Of a DNA stretch of 64,000 bases, positions 1-13,136 are shown piece after piece (positions within the stretch are counted from its first letter, which is position 1; the number at the start of each line of letters is the position of its first letter). Origin of the DNA: Cotesia glomerata (lineage: Eukaryota > Arthropoda > Insecta > Hymenoptera > Braconidae); assembly GCF_020080835.1 (NCBI RefSeq), contig NC_058158.1, forward strand, positions 620,001-684,000. The letters run 5' to 3'. The translations under genes and the position numbers were made by a program. Below the pieces are notes generated by a model. The model saw nothing but the letters and a program-made list of their open reading frames with translations, was not told the DNA's origin and searched no databases.

Positions 1-208
1 TCATTTCTTAATTGTGTATCTAGAGATAGAGCATTTTCGAATGCGGCCTAAATACATTATAAATTGACTGTGAGAATGATATGAAACCTTGAAAAGCCAC
101 AACTCCAGGTCTAGACCTTTCCAACTATACCAAATTTAACCATAAAAACCCATTTTATCATATAAATACTAGCCACAAAATTTCGCTTATTCTCTTAATA
201 ATATAGGC
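1..208 (-). mobile_element. Truncated Helitron-like element (family H), 5' end
   Basis: Read on the minus strand, this starts CCTATATTATTAAGAGAATA and continues through the family's conserved left part (GTTTCATATCATTCTCAC, TTTAGGCCGCATTCGAAAA). It is the same element as the copies at 15445, 22042, 33268 and 60512, and it is cut by the window start. Confidence 0.75.
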
Positions 209-1511
209 TATTATAAAGAGATCTATCATTGCAATTTTTGATTTTTTTTTATAATTTTAAAATCACTCAACCAAAAAATTTAAACAAAATATATTTTTGA
301 AGGAAATTTAATGCTCTACAAAAAAGACCTGATAAAATTTTTCTCAAACAAGCCATTTCCATGTTATGAAGCCTCAAACATTGATCTGTATTTACAATTC
401 AATTTTAAAATCTTGTTTCGAATAAAAAACTCAATGAATAGAAAAGAACTATGGATATTTTCTGAAGAAATTGAATGCTTGACAAAAAAGGTCTTAAAAT
501 TTTTCAACAAGTTGACTTCTTCAAAAGTTATTCAGAGTTAAAGTGGAATCAAGGATAAATTTTCCAATTTTTCGCCTATTATCCACTTTATAGACATTCT
601 ACACCGCAAATAATTTTTATATATGTAGATATGATTGTAATAAATGTAGGATGTGAAAAAAACATTAATCTAAAATTTAGTAAAGAGTTATGTAGTCAAG
701 TTACAAGCGATTGAGTCGACACGAGGTTGACAAGTATTGTACGGTGAAAAAGAATTAAGAATGAAAAATGAAGGAAGGACGTGAGAGCATGTGTCCAGGG
801 TGAGTGTAGAGCTTGAGCTTATTCTATGAGGTCCTATGTCGACTGTGAAAGGGTGGTTGATGTATGCAGAGAAGAGGCGTCACGACGGCTCTCGGAAGTT
901 CTATTACTGGTATGGTGGAGCAGCAGATAGCAGATAGGAGATAGAAAATAGGAGAGGTGTATCTGGCGTTGGTCCAACTCGTACTATACGCGGCGCGACC
1001 ATGAAAGAGCTGGTCAAACGCAGACGGAATTTAATAAAGGTTCTTTCTACGGCACTTCAAAGAGGACAAGTGTAACGAGCCAGACGAGCCACAAGATCGC
1101 CGGAAAAATGTTTCACCCCTTTGAGAAAAACTAAATTTAATTAAACATTATAAATATAAATATATAAATATATATTGTGGATTATCGAGAGTGCAAGGAG
1201 AGCTTTTTCCTAAAAGTGTTACGCTTACAGTTCCAGAGCGACTCAATCGAGCGTGAACACATATATAACCTGAAAAATTGGAATCAAGGGCTGGGGAATA
1301 TCGAAAAGTACCGGTATGACGTTTTTTATCCCCCGGTAAATCCCTATATCACTTCGCGAAAACATACGAGTGAAATATTTTACCAAAGACTCAATCCAAG
1401 TATTTTTTTCATTTTTCATATACATTTTATTTACTCGCGGAAATAAAAGTTTCTCCAATTAAGTCTTTTCCGGCTGCGTTTTACCTTCTCTGCTATGCCA
1501 ATGGGCTTTTA
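209..1511. other. No gene seen
   Basis: AT-rich sequence to about 680, then a more mixed block to 1500. The open frames at 311-541 and 1177-1446 lack coding composition and splice context. Confidence 0.5.
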
Positions 1512-2065
1512 TTTTTCAACTTTTCTAAAAAAGTTGGATAAATATAGGCTGGCTGCATAATTACTACCAAAAGTGTGTAATTATTTTATACGAAGAGACC
1601 CGACCATTAAAAATTTTGGATTTCTAAATTAAATACGGTAAATAGTATTCAAGAATTAATTTTCAAAATTATTTACTCATATTTAAGGATGTATGGACCC
1701 ATAACCTGTAGAAAAAATTTTGAAAAACCCCATTTTAAAATTTTAAGTAATTGTTTACGTTAATTATTAATCATATAAGATAAAAATTGGTTTCAAATTC
1801 ATAAAAATTGAGTTAAATAATTAAAAAATAAATAACAGAGCTATTTAAAAGAGTCAAAAAAATGATTTTTCAACTTGTCTGAAAAAGTTGGAAAAATATA
1901 GGCTGCATAATTACTACCAAAAGTGTGTAATTATTTTATACGGAAAGATCCGACCATTTAAAATTTCGGATTTTTTAATTAAATATCGTAAATAATGTTC
2001 AAGAATTAATTTTCACAATTATTTACTCATATTTAAGGATGTATGGACCCATAACCTGTAGAAAG
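1512..2065 (+). repeat. Two-copy tandem repeat, period about 354 bp
   Basis: A unit starting TTTTTCAACTTTTC at 1512 recurs at 1866. Both share the TATAGGCTG and GCATAATTACTACCAAAAG stretches and end in ATGTATGGACCCATAACCTG. The copies differ by small substitutions. Confidence 0.85.
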
Positions 2066-2580
2066 TCAAAAAAATTATTTTTACGTCATAACTTAATAAT
2101 TAAAAATTAATTCTCCAGTATCGAGAAAATTTAGCGACCATGCGCCACCTGTTGGAGGTTTTTAACACTATTTAGATCAAAAAATTATATATGAGAAATT
2201 ATTTCAGGAAAAATCATGCTATATAAAAAAACGAAATTATTTTTACGTCATAACTTAATAATTAAAAATTAAATTTCCAGTATCGAAAAAATTTAGCGAT
2301 CATGCGCCACCTGTTGGAGGTTTTTAACACTATTTAGATTAAAAAGTTACTTATAGGAAATTATTTCAGGAAAAATCATGCAATATAAAAAAAAAACATA
2401 TTTGTTTTACGTCATAACTTAATAATTAAAAATTAACTCTTTAGTATCGAGAAGATTTAGCGGCCATGCTCCACCTGTTGGAGGTTTTAAGAACTATTTA
2501 AATAAAAAAATAATATATGGGAAATTATTTTAGGAAAAATCATGCAATGTAAAAATACAAATTACTTTTTCGTTCAATAA
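2066..2580 (+). repeat. Three tandem units of the GGCGCAT-type repeat (family B), about 163 bp each
   Basis: Units start near 2077, 2238 and 2402 with TTACGTCATAACTTAATAAT, and each contains CATGCKCCACCTGTTGGAGG. This is the reverse complement of the core found at 13.4-14.2, 17.3-17.7, 23.05 and 62.9-63.4 kb. Confidence 0.85.
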
Positions 2581-3589
2581 AAGCGAATAATAATAACTTG
2601 CTTAGCTTTTAGTCGCTCGTAAAAGCCATAAAAATTAGCCAACCCATTGGATTGTCGTGACGTATCAATACGACATCAAGTACCGAACAATCGAAACAGT
2701 TGCATAAAATATAATCCCGATTTCTGTATAACGGATAGATAGAGCTACAGTTATAGTATTTGTATTGTATTATCGAAAGGGAGTGTTCAGAATATTCGCT
2801 ACTTGCCTTTCTCCGCTCCAATATACTCAGCCCCGACAAGGTCATGAAACAATAGCCGGGTTGGTATATCAACATTACCTACACCTAGACGACTCACCAC
2901 ACGCGATACATACATATGCAGGGGAAAGCAATAGAATTCGAGGCCAACAAATGTTTGTTTGGGATTTATGAGCAAGTCGTCAAAGGATTATTGACGTAAT
3001 TGATGGACCGTAGGATATTAAGCGACGATCCGACACAGAGATGAATCTTCATTGCGATCGAGGACCCAGAACGGAGGATTCCCAGTTTAAGCCATCTCTG
3101 GGTCATGCTCACTGGTTATGCTAGTACTTGGTCTAGTCTGGTCTTATCCACATCATATCCAGTATTATACCTACTGGTGTTTCTATCCGCTCCGATCCAA
3201 TCCAATCTAATCGCCTATTCTGCTAGACTGCCGAGTATATAGCAGTGTATACTAATAGTGACTAGCAGTGATCATCATCGCAGTTTTCGTCTTCATCTTC
3301 ATCCGTAATAATCTTCCGTACTGAGGGTCAAAGGCATTACATCTTAGTATAACGAGTTGGTGCGGGCTCATTCGGGTGACTGGTCATAAACTCAGTCTAT
3401 GAGTCATATGAGTTGAATGCTCGATAGTTTCTATTATTATTATTAATTACAAACTTCTTTTTTATTTTATAATTATTTAATTAAGTTTCTTATTTTAAAT
3501 TTGAATTATGGGTTAAATATTGAAGATATGAAAAAATTATAAGAAAAATTAAATTTTCGATCAAAACGGTCATTATCAATTTTATTGTA
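2581..3589. other. No gene seen
   Basis: A mixed-composition block without a convincing frame. The overlapping frames at 2609-2971 on both strands look like chance. Confidence 0.45.
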
Positions 3590-4187
3590 TACTGATAGAA
3601 GGATTTATTAACTATTAATAATTTAATTTATTTGATGACAATTATTAAATTCTAACAAATATTTTTTAACATTAAATAAATATTTATTTCGGAGGAAAGT
3701 ACATTTATTAATAGTTAAAAAGTATTTATTAATAGTTAATAAATATTTTGTTGAGTGAATTTGTTCTGCTTGTAGAATATGATATGAAGATTGCTTATAA
3801 ACAAAAATCATCTTTATAAATTATTTGCATTAATTATATTACATTATAATAACGTTTATTGTAAAATACCAAATTCTATCACAGCTCATAATTATCTTTT
3901 ATATTTTTAAATATTAAAAAGGTTTATTTATTTAGTGAATTGAATTATTATCATGAATTCCGGCTATAGGGTTACAAAAAGTGTCAAAAGAAATTTGCTA
4001 TTTTTGCTTTTTATTTTAAATAAATATTTGTTAACAGTTAACAAATATTTATTAACCATTAATGAATATTTATTTAGTTAATAAATTGTACTTAATAAAT
4101 ATTTATTAAATCCTATGATGTTAAAAAAAACATTTATTAACAATTAATAAAGCTTATTAAATATCAACAAATCCTTCTATTCAGGCA
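3590..4187 (+). mobile_element. MITE family C, copy C1
   Basis: Begins ACTGATAGAAGGATTTATTA and ends with the inverted ATCCTTCTATTCAG. The interior is made of TTAATAAATATTTATTAAC-like words. It shares the GGAGGAAAGTACATTTATTA block with the copies at 24.9, 30.8 and 31.2 kb. No transposase frame. Confidence 0.75.
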
Positions 4188-5829
4188 CAATATTAATTTT
4201 GAATTATAATTTATTTTGGCAATTCAATCTTAGTTTAATGATTGGAATTTTTTATTTGAAATTTCAATTGTGGCCTAATTATTGAAGATACGAAAAAAAG
4301 AATAAAAATTCTTTATTAGACATAATATTAATTTTTTATCATTGATTAAAACCTAATCATTAATTTTTATATTATGCTTTTTATTAATATTATTATTTTT
4401 ATTTTTTTTAAAAACATATCCACTCTCCATAAAATATGAGTATAACCATTACACACCAAGTAAAGTTGAAGTATTATGGTGTTCACTTAGTCTCTTTACT
4501 CTCAACTAGCAAATATGTGTTAGTCAATGTTAGTGTTGATGTTGGTGTCCCTTGTACAGCTCCCGAGATCACTTACGCCCGCATAAAGCTGATGCATCGC
4601 ATAACAGCCGTAACTGATAAAAAGTTAAGTCCATAGATACCGACACAAACTAATACTAATAAACTGATACTCAAGTAGTTATTATAGTTTACATTCATAA
4701 ACCTCGTATATTTTATACTTTATATTGTATATTGTATATGTGGAGGAGGGATCGAGGATCAGGGAGAAAGAGAAAAGCATTTATGTTTAACCCACTAGAG
4801 GACATAGACAACTAAACCGGCGAGAAGAAACAGCGCGGGAACTATTTGCTCCAGAGCCCAGTTCTTAAAACCTTTGTTGTATCAGCCCGTCAAAAATTAT
4901 CCTGGGAAACTTTGTAGAAAGATCGCGTCGTAAATTAACGGTGTGAATCTTATAATATCTTGTTTAAAAATTTTTTTTATTTATTAAATGACGGAATATA
5001 AATTTTTTATATTTAATGATTAATTAATGAAATGGCTGTGTGTGGATTTGACGGGTAGAAAAAAAAGTTTAAGACTTCGCGTTTTAAAAATAACGAATGG
5101 GATTAAAGATGGAGGTTTGATGGTTTGTTTAATAAAGGAAGAAGAGAAGATTGAGGTGATAAATTGGCGAAATAGCTGGGTGAGTTATTGATGATATATC
5201 TAAACTATGAGAACGTCGTATCTTAATGGGAAAATCTGCTGGATTGGGCCATCGGTCTTATCCGAAGTGATAGGGAGAGGATGAAAGTAAAAATAAAAAA
5301 AACTCTAATAAAAAAGGTTTAATAGTGTGTTCTGTGTACGTGTGTATACTTTTGCAGTAACTGTTAACAGTATCGGGTTATCAGAGCAACACGAAAGTCC
5401 GTTTAAGTCTTTACTTTATTTCACATAGATATACCAAGCGCCTATAGGAAGGAGTATCAGATGAGGATTGTATATTTCCTATCGACCTTCTCAAGTATTC
5501 CCGTTTCATTGCCGAGCAAGAGCTTTTTTATGGGGTTAGATCGCTCTACTGGTAGCTAATAACTAAAACTTCGTTTTTTTCTGTTCACTGATTTTAATGG
5601 AGTTCAATGGAGAGAAGAGGCTCGTTTTGGTGACCGGTTACGGCCCTGATGTTGGAATACAACAAGCCTCTTGGACTGCATAGAACTCGGCACCGTTTCT
5701 CAGGTTATATTAGTGGTAGCAATCGCTCCGACGCGGTCTCTCAATATCGAGCTCGGGATTTGTTTATCTGTTTTTATCGAGTTTTGTTTTGGTTTTTTAT
5801 CGTGTGTAAAAATTTAATTAATTTTTGTA
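4188..5829. other. No gene seen
   Basis: Alternates AT-rich and more mixed sequence. Small frames at 4436 and 5649 show no coding signature. Confidence 0.45.
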
Positions 5830-6715
5830 ATTAAAATATTTAAAAATCAAAAATTTAGTGTTTTATAAAAGATATTTAAATATTTAAATTTAAAATTAAA
5901 TTTCAATTTTTTTTTAAATCAAAAAAGAATTTCAATTTAAGAATTTTTTTAATTAAAAACATCTTTATCAAATTTTATTATTTTAATATTAATAAATAAA
6001 ACTCCATTTTTATAAAATTCAAATTTTTTTTTATAAGTAAAATTTTTAATTAACATTTAGCTTATTAATATTTTTTCTAAATTTGTATTTTTAATTATTA
6101 TGACTTTAATTTTATGTAAATTAATTTTTTAACTGCAAAAAAATTAATAACAATGTTTTTACTCAAAATGAAAAAAATAAACGATTAAATTAAAAATTTC
6201 AATTCAAGAATTTTTTTAACAAAAAAAATCATGAAATTTTATTATTTTAATAATAATAAATAAAGCTCCATTTTTATATAATTCAAATATTTTTTCATAA
6301 ATAAATTTTTTAATTAAAAAAATTAGCATATTAATATTTTTTCTAAATTTGTATTTTTAATTATTGTGACTTTAATTTTATGTAAATAAATTTTTTAACT
6401 GAAAAAAAAATAAATAAAAATGTTTTTATCCAAAATAAAAAAAAAATAAATGATTAAATTAAAAATTTCTATTTAAGAATTTTTTTAATAAAAAAAATCA
6501 TGAAATTTTATTTAATAATAATAAATGAAGTTTCATTTTTATATAATTCAAATATTTTTTTATAAGTAAATTTTTTAATTAAAAAAATTAGCATATAAAT
6601 ATTTATTTTTAATTATTGTGACTTTAATTTTATGCAAATTAATTTTTCAACTGCAGAAAAAATAAAAAATGTTTTTACCCAAAATAAAAAAATAATAAAC
6701 TAAAAATTTCTCCGA
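5830..6715 (+). repeat. AT-rich tandem array, about 3 units of about 268 bp
   Basis: The word AAGAATTTTTTTAA recurs near 5939, 6206 and 6475. Each unit also carries TGACTTTAATTTTATG and ATAAARCTCCATTTTTATA. Units are diverged by indels and substitutions. Confidence 0.8.
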
Positions 6716-7740
6716 AAAAATGTGAATAATTTATCGAAGAGAATGTAATATTTATTATTATGTGACGCAACAGAAAGTATAACAAAAGCATGATAGATTT
6801 GGTGTTTGTTGTACGTAATACACTCCGTAAAGTAAAAAGGCATAGCTATATACTGAAGAACACATAATAGTGTAGAGAATACGGTAATTTAGTCAGCCAG
6901 GTGACGATTGTAGCCATCGAAGAATGTGAAAAGTCGGTGTGTTAAGTGGGAAAGACACATAGTGTAAATGTGCGTCACGCACTGAGGAGTAAGAAGTAAG
7001 AAGTAAGGAGTAAGGAGTAAGAGTTACATTATTATATACTACATAGAGGCAACACCCGACTAGCTCAGACTTTCCGACTCCTTGCCATTGCAGTCAGATA
7101 ACTCCGGTTGTCAATGCCGGTCGTATCAGCCTATCGGCTCCTACTATTCAAATAAAAGTTACACTAATATTCCTATAAAAGTTCATTTCGATTAAATATT
7201 TTCTCTATATCATTCGTGAAAGTATCTAGATAATATATACTATAACACATATCGAATTCCGATTGGACGGCTTCATAACGAGCTATTTAACACACAACAC
7301 AGTTTGTGTTATATTACAAACACTCGAAATAAAATGGACTATTCAACACACTCTGTTCTTCCAACAATGCCCGCATAAATTTATTCCCTCTATCTTCCTT
7401 CTGATCGGCATTATTTTATATTTACGTAAATATTTTCCTCGAATCTTTGAATTTATACGAAGCTACTCTCCGAAACGCAAAAAAACTGCATTAGTTAACA
7501 ACAATAAAAAGTAAAAAATAAAAAAAAGTGGTAAACATTAATTACTTTTCATTGTCGTCGTGCTTTTAGCGGCATAGAATAGAATCAGTGAACTAACGAG
7601 TGCATTAGCGCGTGTGAATTTTAACGTGAATTAAAAGGATAGAGAACAGAGAGTAGACCGAAGTACCAGTAAGCAGTAAGCGGGATATATCGACGGATGT
7701 GGATGAAAGATTCAACAACTCGTAAGAGGATTTGGGAGAC
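6716..7740. other. No gene seen
   Basis: Mixed composition with a short GTAAGGAGTAAG-type minisatellite near 6988-7022. The 83-codon frame at 7263 is probably chance. Confidence 0.4.
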
Positions 7741-7786
7741 GAGGGATATATAGTGTAGACGAGTATAGTAGGCTGCCTGGGGAAAC

Positions 7787-7843
7787 ATGGTGCACATGAG
7801 TTACGCGCAGTGGGCCTGTCTGCCCAGTACTTACAGGAAGAAG
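7787..7843 (+). CDS. Candidate alternative first coding exon (MVHMSYAQWACLPSTYRKK)
   Basis: An ATG in good context (AAACATGG) opens exactly 19 codons, ending at the donor AAG|GTACGT in phase 0. A TATATA motif lies about 40 bases upstream (7746). The segment is unusually GC-rich for this region. The phase is compatible with the PDZ exon at 38791, which would imply a 31-kb intron. Long first introns are common in insect scaffold genes, but the link is inference and the peptide is not recognised. Confidence 0.4.
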
Positions 7844-8139
7844 GTACGTCGATAACAGTATAACAGTTAACCCCTTACTCCTTCCACTTACATCAACATA
7901 TCCTTCTGTTCTACATTGCATTTTGCTAGATACTGGCCTTTTGAAATAGTCACGGTTCGCTGCCGCCAGGTGGCTAATGCGACTAAACTTTCCGGCAATA
8001 CATTTGTTTACTTGTTAGTTTATGTGTTTATTCTTATGATAGAGCAAACTTTTGGAATAACTTGCAGTTTCTTGGCTAATTGAGGAAGAATTAATTTATG
8101 GGAATCGTAAAAAAGAAAAATAAACATCATAATTGCTTA

Positions 8140-8700
8140 AAAAATAAAGAAAATTTTGTCGACGGTGTGTTTTTGGGATTAAATTGGGTTCTTTAGTTTA
8201 ATTTAGTGTAATTGGAAAGGTCTTGACCTAAATTTGACCTTTTTTTAGCAGTAGTTCGTTTATTATGATAAAATTTTGGAGTAATTTAATTTTGTATCAT
8301 CAAAAAATTCTTGCTCATCATGATTTTAGATATTTTTGGGATAGTTAATTTTTTCTTTAGAATTTTTGAAAAAATTTTGAAGTTTGTTGATAGAACAGAT
8401 AGATAAGAAATGACCTTGTATCTCGTGAACTATTGACATTTTTAAAGATTTAAGCTCATCCTGAAATTACACAGATTAAGACCTTTCATTTAAGTACCCA
8501 CATCAATTTTTTATATATTTATATATTATATATATGTATATATGAAAATTATATCAAAATGCATGTGGGTACTCAAATGAAAGCTCTTGATGAGTGTAAC
8601 ATCAAGATGAGCTTATATCCTTAAAAACGCCAATAGTTAAAAAAGTACAGTGCAATTTAACAAAAGTCATTATTTAACATATTGACTGCAAGGTTGCTAG
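8140..8700 (+). mobile_element. Helitron-like copy H2 (degraded 5' end, CTAG 3' end)
   Basis: Contains one palindromic module around an AT-rich centre near 8530 and ends GGTTGCTAG followed by T. The usual GTGACTGC hairpin before the end is reduced to TGACTGCAAGG. No protein-coding capacity. Confidence 0.65.
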
Positions 8701-8711
8701 TAATAGATTAT

Positions 8712-8961
8712 TGTAAAGGTCTTGATTTGAATTTGTGCCTTTAAAGTTTCATATCATTCTCACCGATAATGATAATCAATTTATTATAAGTATTTAGGAT
8801 GCACTCGAAAATGCTCTAGCTCCAGATACATAATTAAGAAATGACCTTGTGAACCTGTATCTTGTGTACTATTTACATTTTCAAAGATATAAGCTCATTT
8901 TGATGTTACATTCATCAAGACTTTTCATTTAAGTACCAACATCAATTTTTTATATATTTCA

Positions 8962-9053
<92 letters not shown>

Positions 9054-9745
9054 ATATCAAAAATAAAAAGAGTATACGCCAAAAGCGTAGGCCATCAGGT
9101 AGTATTTAAGTCTAGCTGTAAGATACGATGTCTGGAGTGTATGAGTGTAAGAGAGAAAGAATGAGAACGAGAGTATGTACTAAGGTACGTAGGTATGATT
9201 TTTGAGAGATGTCTGAGTAAGTACGAGGAGTGGGAAAAGGGGATGAGTGCTGAGGGTCAGTTGACCTATGTGTGAAAGTTAGTTCTATACGAGCATTTGA
9301 CAAAGACGTGCCATTTTTCTTGTAAGACATTGTTCTAAATAAACTTACAATCATTTTAGATTCGACTAGTCATCACTTCTAGAAATAAGAACCTTATCCC
9401 TAGTTATCCATCTACAGGGGATATCACATGTATATATGTATTTATGAAAAATATATCAAAAATGCATGTGGGTACTCAAATGAAAGCTCTTGATGAGTGT
9501 AACATCGGGATGAGCTTATATCTTTAAAAATGTCAACAGTTAAAAAAGTACAGTGCAATTTAACAATTAAACATATTAAATTATTGACAAATAATCCTAA
9601 AATATTAATATAATTCCCATAATTTATTTTTAGACCACTCAAACTATCTAAACTATTATTAACAATATCAAAAAACCATTGAGCAAACATTTATTTATAA
9701 TTCGCGATTTTTTGACAGTCATATATTGACTCCAGATTGCTAATA
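8712..9745 (+). mobile_element. Helitron-like copy H3, split by an AT microsatellite and an unrelated segment
   Basis: The left half (8712-8963) and right half (9425-9745) match the family palindrome arms. Between them are an (AT)n run and about 365 bases (9060-9425) absent from other copies. Confidence 0.6.
8964..9046. repeat. (AT)n microsatellite, about 83 bp
   Basis: Uninterrupted AT dinucleotides at the centre of the H3 palindrome, expanded relative to the short ATATAT centre of other copies. Confidence 0.95.
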
Positions 9746-10956
9746 ACAATAAAATTAGCCCACTAACACAATGACAACGTAAATAGATCAATAAACCTTT
9801 TTATAAATCAATCGAGTATCTAGTTTTAGTCGTTGACGACAGACAGCACACGGTCCAGTGATTTTCTCACCGTGAGAGAACTCGACAATCCTTAGGCGTA
9901 CAATACACACACATTTACACATACAAACATATATCCTTACATTAGTTTTATCCCTATGTAACACACTCGTGATAGTTTGCCGAGTGGAGCAAAGAGGCAC
10001 GACTGGATGGTGATTATGGGCAATAGTACTATACCCTTTTGCCCGGCAGGGGCTTTTATAGCCGCGCGGATTTCTCAACTAATATAACTACACCCAACTT
10101 GTTTCAGCGGCGTACAACATACTCAAGGGATCTATCATACATGTAATATATTACACATTACACATTAGATATTATTACGGTCTACCAGCATGATAACATC
10201 CGCGGTGTATAGTCAAGTCTAACAAACAGAGCAACGTGATTCATTGTCAAGACGGCTCTTGAGTCTTTGCTCTTTGTGTAATATATTACGTCGCTAAATA
10301 GAAGCATTTAGTAGTAAGAGCGTATTTACAATAGAAACTGTAGAATGGATCGAAGCTTTGTGCGTAAAGTCAGAGTAAATCATTTGTCCTTTTATTGTCG
10401 CGTATCACTCGAATTGATAATGGATATTATATGTCTTTATATTTATATTTAATATTATTTGCTTACGCTTGATTTTATTTTTAGCGAAACGTATCCGCAC
10501 CCACCGAGCTGATTACCTAGAGCGTATTTCCTTATAACGAGTTGCGATCACGCAGAGATTCTCGATAATCCTGGAGAGAAGCGAATTCTTGCATGATTGC
10601 TGGAAATATATATTATATGCCGATTTCTACTCTCTCGGGTTCTAATTTTTCCTAGCGACCTCCGGTTTGTTATATCCGGTCTTGGATTCACGTTTTATCA
10701 AACGTGAATTTTATTATTATACACACACTCACCATTCAAACTGATCCTTTCATTCAAATATTCCATATTCTATTTCTATTATTATTAATATCACCTCTAT
10801 TATTATTATTATTACTATTTTAGACGACTATCAATAACCTGAATTTGAAATATTATTTTTGGCTTATCTTCTTATCAAAACCGAGTAATGAGGCTCTATT
10901 TGAAAGTACTTTATTTTTCAATTAAATGTATGTTGATGAAAGGAATTTTTTTTAAG
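9746..10956. other. No gene seen
   Basis: A mixed block 9780-10700 then AT-rich. The 96-codon minus frame at 9788-10078 has no splice context or recognisable motif. Confidence 0.45.
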
Positions 10957-12127
10957 AGACCATGTGGTAATGAGCAAAAAGTAACCGAGGAATTGGATTA
11001 ATATTTTGATTGCAATATATATATTTGAATTAAAACTTTTCTCGATAATTATGCGATATTAGTTATGAATTAAATTTAAAAAATCATTGTTCTCATGATT
11101 ATCCTCTCATTGTCGATAAATTATTTAACATTTTGGATTAATTAATTTTATTTAAACTTTTTAATTATCAAAAATTTTAATATATTAAACTAATATGAAT
11201 ATTTAAAATTTTAATTAAAGAGCAATTAAGAACTTTAATCTATTATTATTATTATTAATATTTAATTATTATTATTTAATCTACGGTTTAATGATCTAAA
11301 AAAATTTTTTTAATGAAAAAATTAATAAAATTTGAAGAGTTTTAAATCCAACTTTGAAATTATTGAGTTAAATTTAATAATTGACGATTTAATTTAATTT
11401 TTTGTCCGAAAATTTTATCGCGGATTAGAATTAAAATAAAAATTTTTAATAAAAAGACATTTCGAACAATTCAATCACCCAATTAACTGTGAAAGGTATG
11501 TAGCTAACGTTAATAATAATAATTATTTTTTTAGACCATATGCAGTAATGAGCAAAAAGTAACCCAGGAATAAAATTAATATTTTGATTGAAATATATAT
11601 CTCGAATTAAAAATTTTTCTCGATATTAATGCGATATTAATTATGAATTAAATTTAAAAAATCATTATTCCTCTGATTATCCTCTCTTTAACGATAAATT
11701 ATAATTTATCCAACTTATTTAAATAATTATTTAACATTTTAAATTAATTAATTTCATTTAAACTTTTTAATTATCTAAAATTGTAATATGTTAAAAGATA
11801 CTTTACCTAAAATGGATATTTAATATTTTAATTAAAGAGCAAATAAAAACTTTATCTCCTATTATTGTAGTTATTTAATTATTATTATTTAATCTACTGT
11901 TTTAATGAAGAAATTAAAAAATTTGAATAGTTTTAAATCCGATTTAAAATTATTGAGTTAAATTTAATAATTGACGATTTAATTAATTTTTTGTCCTAAA
12001 ATATTATTACAAGATTAGAATTAAAGTAAAAATTTAAAATTTTTAATAAAAAGATATTTCGTACAAATTCAATCACCCAATTAACTGAAAAAGGAATGTA
12101 GCTAACGTTAATAATTATTATTATCAG
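10957..12127 (+). repeat. Direct duplication, two units of about 576 bp
   Basis: AGACCATGTGGTAATGAGCA at 10957 recurs with small changes at 11533, and both units run to ATGTAGCTAACGTTAATAAT. Divergence and indels suggest an old duplication. Confidence 0.85.
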
Positions 12128-13136
12128 TAAAACAGAATATTAAGGCATTTTAATATTAAATTTGGATATTACGATAACGCTGTTATATTAATTTGATTTT
12201 TGGTGTCGCGTATGTGCCGGTACATAGATAATAAATAGATAAACACATTACCGAGCAAGCAATACTTATGTGGATGACGCAGTGTTTACACAAAATACCG
12301 TGGAATCGTAATTTATAATTGTATAACCATAAAAGTGTCTCGTGGGGACTCTGCGGGCAGAGTTTGTCTCTGGGAATGAGTTAATGCAGATATATCATCA
12401 GCTTAATTAATTTTACTCGTTCAAACAGCTGATCTATTTACAGCTGACCAGATGCAAACATATCTCTATCTGTGTTTGCGCCTCGGAAATATAACACCAA
12501 CATTGAGGCAAAAAATAAATAACAGACTTATCAATCAGAAGTCAAAACTTGTCAATTAGCATCCATGCTATTATATTCTGCTTGGTGCATCAATAAAGTG
12601 AAGTGAAATGAAAGAAAAAAAAAAGTAAAAACATATTTCGCATGATTGACATTAATAATTTTTAGTTTTATTCGATTTAAAACAACGATCTCTGGTGGGT
12701 GTGTTCACATGACATGAAACGCTCAATCTGACGGTTTTGAATCGCGGGGTGAGTCTGTCAGGAGATGGAGGAGCGCACAGTGCAGAGGGTATCCATGCGT
12801 TATGCACCGTGTGAGTAGTTTTAGTTCAGCACACTCGTACTCGGTCATAAACGGTTTCGGGGTCGTGACAATTGCGGCCCGTGCCCCGGGGCATTGATTT
12901 ACTACGTTAAATGTTTGTCGCGTATACGAGCGTCACACTCGGCCATTATCTCTAGTCATATGGATTAATAAAGTGGCCAGTAGGCAGAGGGTGAAAGGTA
13001 CCCAAATACCTCGCTGTAAAATACACTCATGAACACTAAATCGAGAATATTAACGTTCAGTTCTGCCGGAGGAACAGGTACTGTCAATATAATCCACATC
13101 CACCAACTGGCTCTATAAAATGACGGTTTAATATCC
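12128..13136. other. No gene seen
   Basis: Mixed composition with a GC-richer patch 12.7-13.0 kb. No supported exon. Confidence 0.4.

Noticed and set aside
5830..6715. CRISPR-like array
   Set aside because: Units of about 268 bp are diverged throughout, with no short exact repeats and unique spacers; this is eukaryotic DNA.
12765..12810. ATG-to-donor mini frame (MEERTVQRVSMRYAP)
   Set aside because: It leaves phase 1, which does not fit the phase-0 PDZ exon, and no TATA box is at a suitable distance.
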